DNA from: Rariloculus sp965263005
GTDB taxonomy: Bacteria; Pseudomonadota; Gammaproteobacteria; Steroidobacterales; Rariloculaceae
Direction of reading: 5' to 3'
DNA: 64,000 nt
NCBI RefSeq assembly: GCF_965263005.1
Contig: NZ_OZ253579.1
Span: forward strand, 1,674,001 to 1,738,000
Shown here one piece after another: positions 8,414 to 16,433 of this stretch (its first letter is position 1; each line of letters starts with the position of its first letter). The notes under the pieces are model-generated. The model was not told the origin of the DNA, searched no databases, and was given only the letters and a program-made list of their open reading frames with translations. The translations under genes and the position numbers were made by a program.

Positions 8414-8854
8414 ATGGAACGTCCCGGACTGCTGGAGGCGGCATCGCGGTGCGCTGCGATCGTACTGCTGTGCGTGTCGGGCTTCGCCGCCGGCCAGGAG
8501 CAAGCAACCGATTCGACCACCCCCGCCGAAGTCTCCAACGCCCCCGACGCTGCCGCCACCAACGGCGATGCAGGAGAAGTGGCCGCCGTCAGGGAAGGTC
8601 GAGCCTTGTTTGCGAGCCATCAGTGTTGGCAATGCCATGGATACGAAGGCCAGGGAAGTGTCGCTGGTGTCCGGATCGCACCCACGCTCTATCCCTTCGA
8701 AGCGTTTTCCCGGCTGGTGAGGTACACCAACATCATGCCCGCGTATTCGCCAAACGTGCTCAGCGAGGAGCAACTCCGACTGATCTACGCCTACGTGAGT
8801 TCAATTCCGGAGCCGCCGCCACTGGAGGATATTCCTGGGCTCGACTTTGATTGA
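8414..8854 (+). CDS. Small periplasmic c-type cytochrome
   Basis: The 146-residue product starts at ATG 8414, two bases after the TPP enzyme stop, so the two are almost certainly co-translated. A signal peptide (AAIVLLCVSGFAAG) precedes a low-complexity Ala/Thr/Asp linker. One haem-binding CWQCH motif lies at residues 71-75, and a probable distal methionine (M108) is in TNIMPAYS. The C-terminus LSEEQLRLIYAYVSSIPEPP is the usual last helix of a monohaem class I cytochrome c. It most likely accepts electrons from the neighbouring exported enzyme and passes them to a terminal oxidase. Confidence 0.85.
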   Translation: MERPGLLEAASRCAAIVLLCVSGFAAGQEQATDSTTPAEVSNAPDAAATNGDAGEVAAVREGRALFASHQCWQCHGYEGQGSVAGVRIAPTLYPFEAFSRLVRYTNIMPAYSPNVLSEEQLRLIYAYVSSIPEPPPLEDIPGLDFD

Positions 8855-8956
8855 TTTCACTTGTGGCGATATAGTGATCTGCCAGGTGAAACTGGGCGCC
8901 GCCAGGCCATCAGATCACACACTCGACCACAGTGTTCATCGTCGATCCCTTCAGCG

Positions 8957-9595
8957 CTAATCCTTGCCCAACCACAACCCAAGCAGCGTACCGGCGATCA
9001 TGCTGTTGCGGTGTGCGCGCCGCTGGTGTTGTGCCCACGCATGTTCGTTAGCCCGCGCCCTGTATTCGAGCCAACGGGTGAGCTGCTTCACCTGACGCGG
9101 CGGTTTCATCTCGAGAGCAAGATTGACGACGGTGTCGTCCCCATCCGACACGCTGCGCTTTCTTGCGACGGATACCGGATCGTCTACGAAGTCCCGGACT
9201 TCACGAAGCCACCGCTGAATCTGGTACACCGTCTCCTCGTGGATTTCCACCAGAAGGGACCAGCCTTCGAAGTCATCCGTACCCGGTGTCAGCCCCCTGA
9301 CCTCGTCGTAGCAATCGAGAATGCCATCCAGTTCCGCTTCGAGCTGGCGTGCGACCCCGTTGAAATACTCGTCGGGCTCGTCGCTCAACCGCCCGAGTCC
9401 CTCGTTGACCACGTTAGCAAATGCGTTCACGTGATCGACCAAACGGTGCAGGTGATCGTCGATCAGAAGAGAAATGTCGTAAATCGTGCCGGCCTGCAAC
9501 GGCGCTTCGTTCATTCGCCGTGACGACTCGTCGTCCATCTGGCGAAACCACTCGCCGAGCACGATCAGCGGCCGAGGGATGGGATCATCAGTCAT
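8957..9595 (-). CDS. Protein of unknown function, helical with short hydrophobic C-terminus
   Basis: The 212-residue product is called from ATG 9595; a start at 9652 would add a poorly conserved-looking extension. It is acidic and mostly helical (LDDHLHRLVDHVNAFANVV-like stretches, EIHEETVYQIQRWLREVRDF). The last 16 residues, NSMIAGTLLGLWLGKD, are hydrophobic and could insert in or touch the membrane. I recognise no family. It lies 53 bp downstream of the DctP-like lipoprotein gene on the same strand, so they may form one transcript. Confidence 0.6.
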   Translation of the reverse strand: MTDDPIPRPLIVLGEWFRQMDDESSRRMNEAPLQAGTIYDISLLIDDHLHRLVDHVNAFANVVNEGLGRLSDEPDEYFNGVARQLEAELDGILDCYDEVRGLTPGTDDFEGWSLLVEIHEETVYQIQRWLREVRDFVDDPVSVARKRSVSDGDDTVVNLALEMKPPRQVKQLTRWLEYRARANEHAWAQHQRRAHRNSMIAGTLLGLWLGKD

Positions 9596-9648
9596 ATTGC
9601 GACTCGGCAAAAAGCGGTGGCGTATGACGGCGGGCTTCCCGCCCGCGG

Positions 9649-10740
9649 TCACGCATTCCCGGCCCGCCGCATCCGGCTGTAGAAGCCTTCGGAGATCTCG
9701 TGCCAGTCGCCCATTGTGGCGGCGAAATACCGGTACGAATCGTAGACGCGCTCGATCGTCGGATCGTTGGCGGCGAGTTCATCCATGACCGCGGTGGCAT
9801 GTCCGCGCAGCGTGGCGAGGACATCGTCGGGGAACCTTCGAAGCTGGGTCCCGTGCTCCTCGACGAGCGTGATGAGCGCCTGCTGGTTGCGTGCCGCGAA
9901 CTCGGCGACCACGTACTCCGCTTCCGCCATGCACGCCGTCTCGATGACGTTTCTGAGCGCAGGAGAGAGTGATTGCCAGGCTTCTACGGATACGAGGCAT
10001 TCGAGCACGCCGGAAGGTTCGTGCCAGCCCGGATAGTAGTAATACTCCGCGACCTCGTGCAGGCCGAAAGCCATGTCGTTGAACGGGCCGTTCCACTCGG
10101 TAGCGTCGATCGCGCCGGTCGCAAGCGACGTGAAGAGTTCCGAGCCCGCGAGCGTGACCGTGACCGCGCCGGCGCGCTTGATGACTTCGGCGCCCAGCCC
10201 TGATATGCGCATCTTGAGCCCGGACAGATCATCGGTCGAGTTGATCTCGCGGTTGAACCAGCCGCCCATCTGCGCGCCCGTATTGCCGGCGACGAAGGGC
10301 ATCACCCCGTGTTCGCCGTAGACTTCACGCCAGAGCTCGATGCCGCCGCCGTGGTAGAGCCAGGCCTTGTGTTCGTTCGGCAGCATGCCGAAGGGCACGC
10401 TGCTGAAGAGCTGTGAGGCCGGCAGGGCGCCGCGCCAGTAGGTCGGCGAGCTGTGTCCCATCTGCATCGAACCGCGCGAGACAGCGTCGAGCACCTCGAA
10501 GGCGGGAATGAGTTCCCCGGCGGCGAAGACCTCGATTTCGAGCCGGCCGTCGGACAGCTCGCCGATCCGCTGGGCAAGCCGGTTCGCCGACGTGCCGAAG
10601 CCCGGAAAGTTCGGCGGCCACGAGGTCACCATGCGCCAGCGATGAAGTTCGCTGCTCGTCTCGGCGCTCCGTTCGGAGGCCGGTTGACTGCAAGCGGCGA
10701 GCGTGCCGAGCCCGCCGTAAAGAAATGCCCGTCTGCGCAT
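9649..10740 (-). CDS. TRAP transporter substrate-binding lipoprotein, DctP family (TakP-like)
   Basis: The 363-residue product starts at ATG 10740 with RRAFLYGGLGTLAACS, which combines a twin-arginine motif with a lipobox (cysteine 17), so it is probably a membrane-anchored periplasmic lipoprotein. The DctP fold is shown by RWRMVTSWPPNFPGF, FAAGELIPAFEVLDAVSRG, FNREINSTDDLSGLKMRISG and ATEWNGPFNDMAFGLHEVAE. The last resembles TakP proteins, which bind 2-oxoacids with calcium. No DctQ or DctM gene is adjacent. The only such pair, at 35500-37367, has its own binding protein. It must therefore share a distant permease or be an orphan. Confidence 0.85.
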   Translation of the reverse strand: MRRRAFLYGGLGTLAACSQPASERSAETSSELHRWRMVTSWPPNFPGFGTSANRLAQRIGELSDGRLEIEVFAAGELIPAFEVLDAVSRGSMQMGHSSPTYWRGALPASQLFSSVPFGMLPNEHKAWLYHGGGIELWREVYGEHGVMPFVAGNTGAQMGGWFNREINSTDDLSGLKMRISGLGAEVIKRAGAVTVTLAGSELFTSLATGAIDATEWNGPFNDMAFGLHEVAEYYYYPGWHEPSGVLECLVSVEAWQSLSPALRNVIETACMAEAEYVVAEFAARNQQALITLVEEHGTQLRRFPDDVLATLRGHATAVMDELAANDPTIERVYDSYRYFAATMGDWHEISEGFYSRMRRAGNA

Positions 10741-10900
10741 GTTCGTGTTCCGTGCGGGGGATCGTTTCATTCTGACGCCTGGCGGCAGCGGGTCAAGTTG
10801 CGGATCGGCCGCTCGTCGGCGAGCGGATTTGATCGGCCGGATTTGATCGACATTCTCCCCGGGGCGAGAATTGCCCACTGATTCAGTTGGGAACCTGATC

Positions 10901-11710
10901 ATGCTCGAGCTCTACCACCACGGATCGTCGGTTTGCGCGGCCAAGGTCAGGTTCGCGCTCGCCGAGAAAGGCGTTGAGGTCGACGAGTACCGCTACATCG
11001 ATATTCTCGCCGGTGAGCAGTTCACCCCCGAGTATCGTGCGATCAACCCGCGCGCCGTCGTCCCGTCGCTCGTCCACGACGGCAGGATCGTCAACGAGTC
11101 CACCCTGATCTGCGAGTATGTCGACGAAACTTTCGCCGGGCCGCCGCTTGCGCCGGAAGAGCCGTACGAGCGCTACCGGATGCGTTCGTGGACCAAGGCC
11201 GTCGACGAGCTGCTGCACCCGGCCTGCGCAGACGTGACCTACGTCTCGTGCCACCGCCACATCATCAGGCGGCTGAGTCCGGAGAAGCTCGAGGAGTATT
11301 TCGACAGCACGCCCGAACAATCCGTGAAAGGGGCGTGGCGCCGGCGCAAGCGCGAGCTCGTTACGCTGGGCTTCGATGCTCCCGATATCGATGCAAAGTT
11401 TCGGCTCTACGATCAGCAGCTCGCGGCGATGGAGTCGGCGCTCGACAACGCACCGTGGCTTGCCGGCAGCAGGTTCTCGCTCGCCGATATCGCACTCGCG
11501 CCGTACGTGAATCGCCTCGATATGCTCGGCATGTCGGGGCTCTGGATGGGTCGATTGCCGCGCGTGAGCGATTGGTTCGACCGCGTCCGGACCCGGCCCG
11601 CGTTTCGGCCGTGCCTGCTCGATTGGTGTCCGGACCATTTGACGAGAGACATGCGCGAGTACGGTTCCCGAAGCTGGCCCAGGGTGCAGGCGATCCTTGG
11701 GCTCGTCTGA
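10901..11710 (+). CDS. Glutathione S-transferase family protein
   Basis: The 269-residue cytoplasmic protein starts at ATG 10901. Its N-terminal thioredoxin-like domain reads MLELYHHGSSVCAAKVRFAL, with the cis-proline segment INPRAVVPSLVHDG and the glutathione-binding NESTLICEYVDE. The C-terminal helical domain carries the N-capping pattern FSLADIALAPYVNRLDMLG. It is 50-60 residues longer than the standard GST because of an insertion around SPEKLEEYFDSTPEQSVKGA. Substrate is unknown; detoxification or a dedicated dehalogenation or isomerisation are possible. It lies 62 bp upstream of glnS. Confidence 0.85.
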   Translation: MLELYHHGSSVCAAKVRFALAEKGVEVDEYRYIDILAGEQFTPEYRAINPRAVVPSLVHDGRIVNESTLICEYVDETFAGPPLAPEEPYERYRMRSWTKAVDELLHPACADVTYVSCHRHIIRRLSPEKLEEYFDSTPEQSVKGAWRRRKRELVTLGFDAPDIDAKFRLYDQQLAAMESALDNAPWLAGSRFSLADIALAPYVNRLDMLGMSGLWMGRLPRVSDWFDRVRTRPAFRPCLLDWCPDHLTRDMREYGSRSWPRVQAILGLV

Positions 11711-11772
11711 GCGCGCCGGCAACGCGCGCGGCGGACCGGCTCAGTCTCTCTTTTTCGCTACAATGCCCGGCC

Positions 11773-13476
11773 ATGGAAGACAAGCGCGCTCCGGGACCGG
11801 ACTTCATACGCCGGATCGTCACAAGCGATGTGGCCGCGGGCAAGCATGACGGGCGTGTGCAGACGCGGTTTCCACCGGAGCCGAACGGCTATCTGCATAT
11901 CGGTCACGCGAAAGCGATCTGTATCAACTTCGGTATCGCGGCCGAATTCGGCGGTGGGTGCCATCTGCGCTTCGATGACACAAACCCCGTCAAGGAGGAC
12001 ATCGAATACGTCGAAGCGATCCAGCGCGACGTGCGCTGGCTCGGCTTCGATTGGGCCGACCGCCTCGCTTACGCATCGGACTACTTCCCTCGGCTGTACG
12101 AATTCGCGGTCGAGTTGATCAGGCAGGGCCAGGCTTACGTCGATCATCAGTCGGCGGATGAGATTCGCTTGTCGCGCGGGACGCTGACCGAAGCCGGGAC
12201 CGACAGCCCGTACAGGAACCGCAGCGTCGATGAGAACCTCGAGCTGTTTGCCGCGATGAATCGCGGCGAATTCGAGGAAGGCGAGTGCGTGCTGCGCGCA
12301 AGAATCGATATGGCGTCGCCAAACGTCAACCTGCGCGATCCGGTCCTGTACCGGATACGCAAGGTTTCGCATCAGCGGACGGGCGACCGCTGGTGCATCT
12401 ACCCCATGTACGACTTCGCGCATACATTGTCCGACGCTCTCGAGGGCACGACGCATTCGCTGTGCTCGCTCGAGTTCGAGGATCACAGGCCGCTTTACGA
12501 GTGGTTTCTCAAGCACTTGCCCGTCCCGCACGAGCCGCAGCAGATCGAGTTTTCGCGGTTCAATCTCATGTTTACCGTCATGAGCAAGCGCAAGCTCAAG
12601 CAACTCGTCGACGAAGCGCACGTCGAGGGCTGGGACGATCCGCGGATGCCGACGATCGCGGCGTTTCGCCGCCGCGGATATACGCCGGATTCGATCCGGG
12701 ATTTCATCGGCAGAATTGGGGTCACGAAGAAGGACAATGTCATCGAGCTCGGGCTGCTCGAGAACTGCATCCGCGAGGATCTGAACGAGCGCGCGCCTCG
12801 ACGTCTGGCCGTGCTCGCGCCGCTGAAGCTCGTCATCGAGAACTATCCCGAAGATGCCGAGGAGTGGCTGGAAGCCGCCAATCACCCGAATCGGCCCGAG
12901 CTCGGTGTGCGCAAGGTGCCATTTTCTCGCGAAATCCTGATCGAGCGCGACGACTTCATGGAAGATCCGCCACGCAAGTTCTTCCGGCTCAAGCCCGGCG
13001 GCGAAGTCAGGCTGCGCTACGCCTACATCATCAAATGCGAACGCGTCGTGAAGGATGAAAACGGCGACATCACGGAGATTCGGTGCAGTTACGATCCGGC
13101 AACGCGCAGCGGCTCGGCCAGCGCACCCGCGCGAAAGGTCAAGGGCACGATCCACTGGGTATCGAAAAGACACGCGGTTGCGGCAGAAGTCAGGCTCTAC
13201 GACCGCCTGTTCACGGTTCCATACCCCGGTTCGAGCACGGGCCTTGGCGCCGAGCTCAATCCGCTGTCGCTCGAAACGCTCGGCAAAGCCATGCTTGAGC
13301 CGTCGTTGGCCGACGCAAAAGCGGGCGAGCGCTTTCAGTTCGAGCGGCAGGGCTACTTCTTCGTCGAAGACGATCGCGCCGGCGAAGCGCGGCTGGTCTT
13401 CAACCGCACCGTTACGCTGCGGGACTCGTGGGCAAAAGTCGAGCGTCAGGCGCTTGCAGGCCAGCGTGGCGGCTAA
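11773..13476 (+). CDS. glnS: Glutaminyl-tRNA synthetase
   Basis: The 567-residue class I synthetase charges tRNA-Gln in the cytoplasm. ATG 11773 gives the usual N-terminus. Catalytic signatures are PPEPNGYLHIGHAKAICINF (HIGH motif) and FNLMFTVMSKRKL (KMSKS equivalent). The discriminating region LRFDDTNPVKEDIEYVEAIQ and the anticodon-binding beta barrels in the last 230 residues are complete. Length matches E. coli GlnRS (554). Its presence fits gammaproteobacteria, which acquired GlnRS, rather than groups relying only on GatCAB. Confidence 0.97.
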   Translation: MEDKRAPGPDFIRRIVTSDVAAGKHDGRVQTRFPPEPNGYLHIGHAKAICINFGIAAEFGGGCHLRFDDTNPVKEDIEYVEAIQRDVRWLGFDWADRLAYASDYFPRLYEFAVELIRQGQAYVDHQSADEIRLSRGTLTEAGTDSPYRNRSVDENLELFAAMNRGEFEEGECVLRARIDMASPNVNLRDPVLYRIRKVSHQRTGDRWCIYPMYDFAHTLSDALEGTTHSLCSLEFEDHRPLYEWFLKHLPVPHEPQQIEFSRFNLMFTVMSKRKLKQLVDEAHVEGWDDPRMPTIAAFRRRGYTPDSIRDFIGRIGVTKKDNVIELGLLENCIREDLNERAPRRLAVLAPLKLVIENYPEDAEEWLEAANHPNRPELGVRKVPFSREILIERDDFMEDPPRKFFRLKPGGEVRLRYAYIIKCERVVKDENGDITEIRCSYDPATRSGSASAPARKVKGTIHWVSKRHAVAAEVRLYDRLFTVPYPGSSTGLGAELNPLSLETLGKAMLEPSLADAKAGERFQFERQGYFFVEDDRAGEARLVFNRTVTLRDSWAKVERQALAGQRGG

Positions 13477-13573
13477 TTACCGAGCGTGATTTCAGAGGCC
13501 GCGGGGAACGCCCGGGTAAGTCGCGCCCTGTATTCTGCCGCCCAATCGCGAAAGCGCGACCGGGAGCGCGCAC

Positions 13574-14926
13574 TCAAGCTGTATGCGCAACCTTCGAGTA
13601 CAGCGTCGGTGCTTTCCCGTCCGGGTCGTACTTGTCCTTGAGCACGCGGTAGGCGGGGCCGTTGAAGCGCGCATTGAACTGGGTTTCATCGAGGAACGTC
13701 GATGAGTACAGCATCTTGATCCCGCCCAGATCGAAACACTCCCGATCCATGATCCTGGTGTAGTGATAGGGCGCCTTGCCCTCGGGCCTGCGGACCTGAC
13801 AGTAGCAGCCGAGATTGAAATACAGCTCTCCCGCCTCGATCGGGTAGAGCGTCGGTTGGCGGGGCGAACGGATCGGCAGGGCGGCCCACGGCAAACCATC
13901 CAGCGAAACGTTCTCGAGACAGAAGTCGACCAGCGCTTCGGCGTTCTGCCACGGCACTTCCCAATCCTGAATGAGTGGCTCGATGCCGGTATCCCTTGCC
14001 CCGACAATCGCCTCGACGAACTGTTTCTTTCGCGCCGAATATTTCGTATAGAAGCTGGAGTTCCGGAATTGCCGGGGGGCATAGCGGCGAAAGATCGTGT
14101 GGAACGGCGATTCGGGTATGTTCCAGAACCACTCCGGATCATAGCGAAAGATATAGTCCGGGGTCCTGAGAAAAATGTCGCTGCGCGCCTGGACGAGCTT
14201 GTAGAAGATGTTCTTGCGCAGAACGTCGTCGACCTGCGGAACCTCGCGGCTGAACCGGCCGAGCATCAGATAGAACCGCCGGTCCTCGAAAAAGAGCCCC
14301 TCGACGAAATCGATATCGGCGGCGTCGGTCGCCGCCCGCATGGCGCCGAGGTACGAGCGGGCATCGTCGAACCGGCTGACGCGGAGGTGGACGTAGGGCA
14401 AAGCCTCCGCCAACGCAATCTTTGCCCGCAGGATATAGCCGAGCGTGCCGTAGGAGTTGGGCAGCGCATGGAAGAGATCGGAGTGCTCGTTGTCGGCCGA
14501 GCAAGTGACGATCCTGCCGCCCGGCAACAGGACGTCGGCCTCGAGCAAGCCGTCGTGCACGAAACCGTGCCGGAAGCACGTCGATTCGATACCGATGCCG
14601 ACGGTCGCGCCGCCCACCGTTATGTGCTTGAGCTCCGGGACGACGAGCGGCAGGAAACCCTGAGGCAGGCAGTGATTGACGATCGTCTCGAAAGTTGCGA
14701 GACCCTCGACGTCAAGCGTGCGCCGCTCGGCGTCAAGGGCAATGACTTCGTTGAAGGCGCCGAGCGACAGGGAGCGTGCGGCCGCGCCTCTGCCGGTGTA
14801 CCGGAACAGATTCGAGATCGTCGATTTGGCGAGCCTGATCTGGCCCGCGCCGTCGCGCCACGAGTCTGCGAGCTGGTTTTTCTTACCTGCGTATCCGGTA
14901 TTTTCGAGACTGCTCCTAATCATCAT
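13574..14926 (-). CDS. FAD-binding oxidoreductase (PCMH/DWF1-like), partner of the CFA-type methyltransferase
   Basis: The 450-residue product is called from ATG 14926, which overlaps the end of the upstream methyltransferase gene by 11 bases; ATG 14923 and ATG 14938 are alternatives. The FAD-binding domain shows LPLVVPELKHITVGGATVGI followed by GIESTCFRHGFVHDG and PNSYGTLGYILRAK. The C-terminal region has LPIRSPRQPTLYPIEAGELY. It resembles DHCR24/DWF1-type reductases. In mycobacteria and some other bacteria, a flavoprotein of this type (TmsA/BfaA) reduces the methylene intermediate made by a CFA-like methyltransferase (TmsB/BfaB) to a 10-methyl fatty acid. That role here is inferred from the pairing. 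Confidence 0.8.
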   Translation of the reverse strand: MMIRSSLENTGYAGKKNQLADSWRDGAGQIRLAKSTISNLFRYTGRGAAARSLSLGAFNEVIALDAERRTLDVEGLATFETIVNHCLPQGFLPLVVPELKHITVGGATVGIGIESTCFRHGFVHDGLLEADVLLPGGRIVTCSADNEHSDLFHALPNSYGTLGYILRAKIALAEALPYVHLRVSRFDDARSYLGAMRAATDAADIDFVEGLFFEDRRFYLMLGRFSREVPQVDDVLRKNIFYKLVQARSDIFLRTPDYIFRYDPEWFWNIPESPFHTIFRRYAPRQFRNSSFYTKYSARKKQFVEAIVGARDTGIEPLIQDWEVPWQNAEALVDFCLENVSLDGLPWAALPIRSPRQPTLYPIEAGELYFNLGCYCQVRRPEGKAPYHYTRIMDRECFDLGGIKMLYSSTFLDETQFNARFNGPAYRVLKDKYDPDGKAPTLYSKVAHTA

Positions 14927-16190
14927 GCTCGTAGACATGCGCTCTGGTCCACGGGACATCGTTGGCTCCGGAACGCGCGTACAGGACCTGGAACAGTTGC
15001 AGCCTGCCTCTGAGGAAGGCCGCGATCGACCCGACGAGGTACAGGCGCCACGCGCGCACGAAGGTCTCATCGAACATCGAGCGGACCGTGGCGACGTTTT
15101 CTTCGAAACGATCGAGCCACAGGCGCAGCGTCTCCGCGTAGTGCAGGCGAATGTTCTCGACATCGAGCACGGACAAGCCGTTCGGTTCGAAGATATCCAT
15201 CATTTCGCGCAGCGTCGGCGGATAGGCGCCCGGGAAGATCCGCTTGTCGATCCATGGGTTCAGCGGTTGGGGCTTGTCGCGGCAGATACTGTGTATCAGG
15301 CCGCGCCCCTCGGGCGTCAGAACGCGGTCGATGAGGCGGCCGAGTTCGCGGTAGTTGCCGGCGCCTGCATGCTCGAGCATGCCGATCGAGACGAACGCGT
15401 CGTACTTGCCGGAGATGTTTCTGAAGTCGTCCTCGACGAATTCGACGTTGTTCTCAAGCTGCTCGCGCTTGGCCCAGTCTCGGGCGTACGCGACCTGCTC
15501 CTTCGAGATATTGAAGCTGCGTACCTTCGCGCCGTAGTGTTTGGCCATGAAGAGCGCAAAGCCGCCCCAGCCGCTGCCCGCCTCCGCGACAGTCTCGCCG
15601 GGCTTGAGCCGCATCTTGCGGCAGACGTGGTGCATCTTCGCCTGCTGCGCCTTCTCGATCGTCATTGCGGGATCGGCGAAATACGCGCAGGTGTACTGCA
15701 GCGCTTCCCGGTCGAGCCACAGTTTGTAGAAGTCGTTGCCGATGTCGTAGTGATGGTGGATGTTGCGGCGCGAGTCGACGAGGTCGGGCGTGGGGATCTT
15801 CCGCCCGCGGAGGAGTTTCGCGAGCGGCGCGGTCTTCTGAGCCGTAAACCTGTAGGCCTCGTCGATCGCGGTCAACAGAGCGCCATGGACCGTGATACGG
15901 CCCGCGGCGTAGAGATCGCCGAAGTAGAGGTCGGGATGGAGGATCACCCGTCTGAGTGCCTTGCGGTCGCCGATGCGTACTGCGATGGGCAAATGGTCCG
16001 TCGCCGCGGGTTCGGGCTCGTCCCAGAGCACGACGCGGACCCGGCCGGCGTCGAGCCTGCTCGTCAACTGACCAACCAGCCAGCGATCCAATGCGTTGGG
16101 CTCTGGCGAGCTTGAGACCGGCTCGTCCTCGTCCTCTGGATCGCGATGCCCTTCGGGAACACCGAGTGGCTCTGCGCGGTCTCTTTCCAT
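14916..16190 (-). CDS. CFA synthase-family SAM-dependent lipid methyltransferase
   Basis: The 424-residue enzyme transfers a methyl(ene) group from SAM to the double bond of membrane lipid acyl chains. Family motifs are HHYDIGNDFYKLWLD, YTCAYFADPAMTIEKAQQAK, the SAM loop VAEAGSGWGGFALFMAKHYG, ISKEQVAYARDWAKR, SIGMLEHAGAGNY and IDKRIFPGAYPPTLREMMDI. The N-terminal 30 residues are acidic and disordered. It is the first gene of a pair with the flavoprotein at 13574-14926, and the genes overlap. It may make cyclopropane or, with that partner, mid-chain methyl-branched fatty acids; the sequence alone cannot decide. Confidence 0.9.
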   Translation of the reverse strand: MERDRAEPLGVPEGHRDPEDEDEPVSSSPEPNALDRWLVGQLTSRLDAGRVRVVLWDEPEPAATDHLPIAVRIGDRKALRRVILHPDLYFGDLYAAGRITVHGALLTAIDEAYRFTAQKTAPLAKLLRGRKIPTPDLVDSRRNIHHHYDIGNDFYKLWLDREALQYTCAYFADPAMTIEKAQQAKMHHVCRKMRLKPGETVAEAGSGWGGFALFMAKHYGAKVRSFNISKEQVAYARDWAKREQLENNVEFVEDDFRNISGKYDAFVSIGMLEHAGAGNYRELGRLIDRVLTPEGRGLIHSICRDKPQPLNPWIDKRIFPGAYPPTLREMMDIFEPNGLSVLDVENIRLHYAETLRLWLDRFEENVATVRSMFDETFVRAWRLYLVGSIAAFLRGRLQLFQVLYARSGANDVPWTRAHVYEHDD

Positions 16191-16415
16191 AATCGTACTT
16201 CTTCGGTCCGCCTCCGGCGGCGCTATTGTGCCACGGTCCCGAATTTCGTTGAACTGCGGCGCGCTCTACCGCTCGGGCTTTTCCGGAGACGCGGTTTCTG
16301 ACCGCACCGTGCTCGGCCGCGGCTGCCGATGAGAGTGGCGCGTGTCGGGTGTGCAAGGATCGTCATGGCGGCGAGCCGATCCGCGTTAAGCCTTCGGCCA
16401 AAAAGGGAAGGGCGG

Positions 16416-16421
16416 TATAAT
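16416..16421 (+). promoter_or_regulatory. Consensus -10 box (TATAAT) for moaA
   Basis: A perfect TATAAT lies only 12 bases upstream of the moaA ATG, so the transcript would have a leader of about 5-7 nt or less. The -35 region (TTCGGC at 16393-16398) is poor. The very short leader leaves no room for a molybdenum cofactor riboswitch, which often precedes moaA in gammaproteobacteria. Confidence 0.5.
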
Positions 16422-16433
16422 CGGAGCGCGCCC

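Noticed and set aside
11758..13173. A 471-codon minus-strand frame opposite glnS
   Set aside because: glnS is certain, and the minus frame has no start signal or domain.
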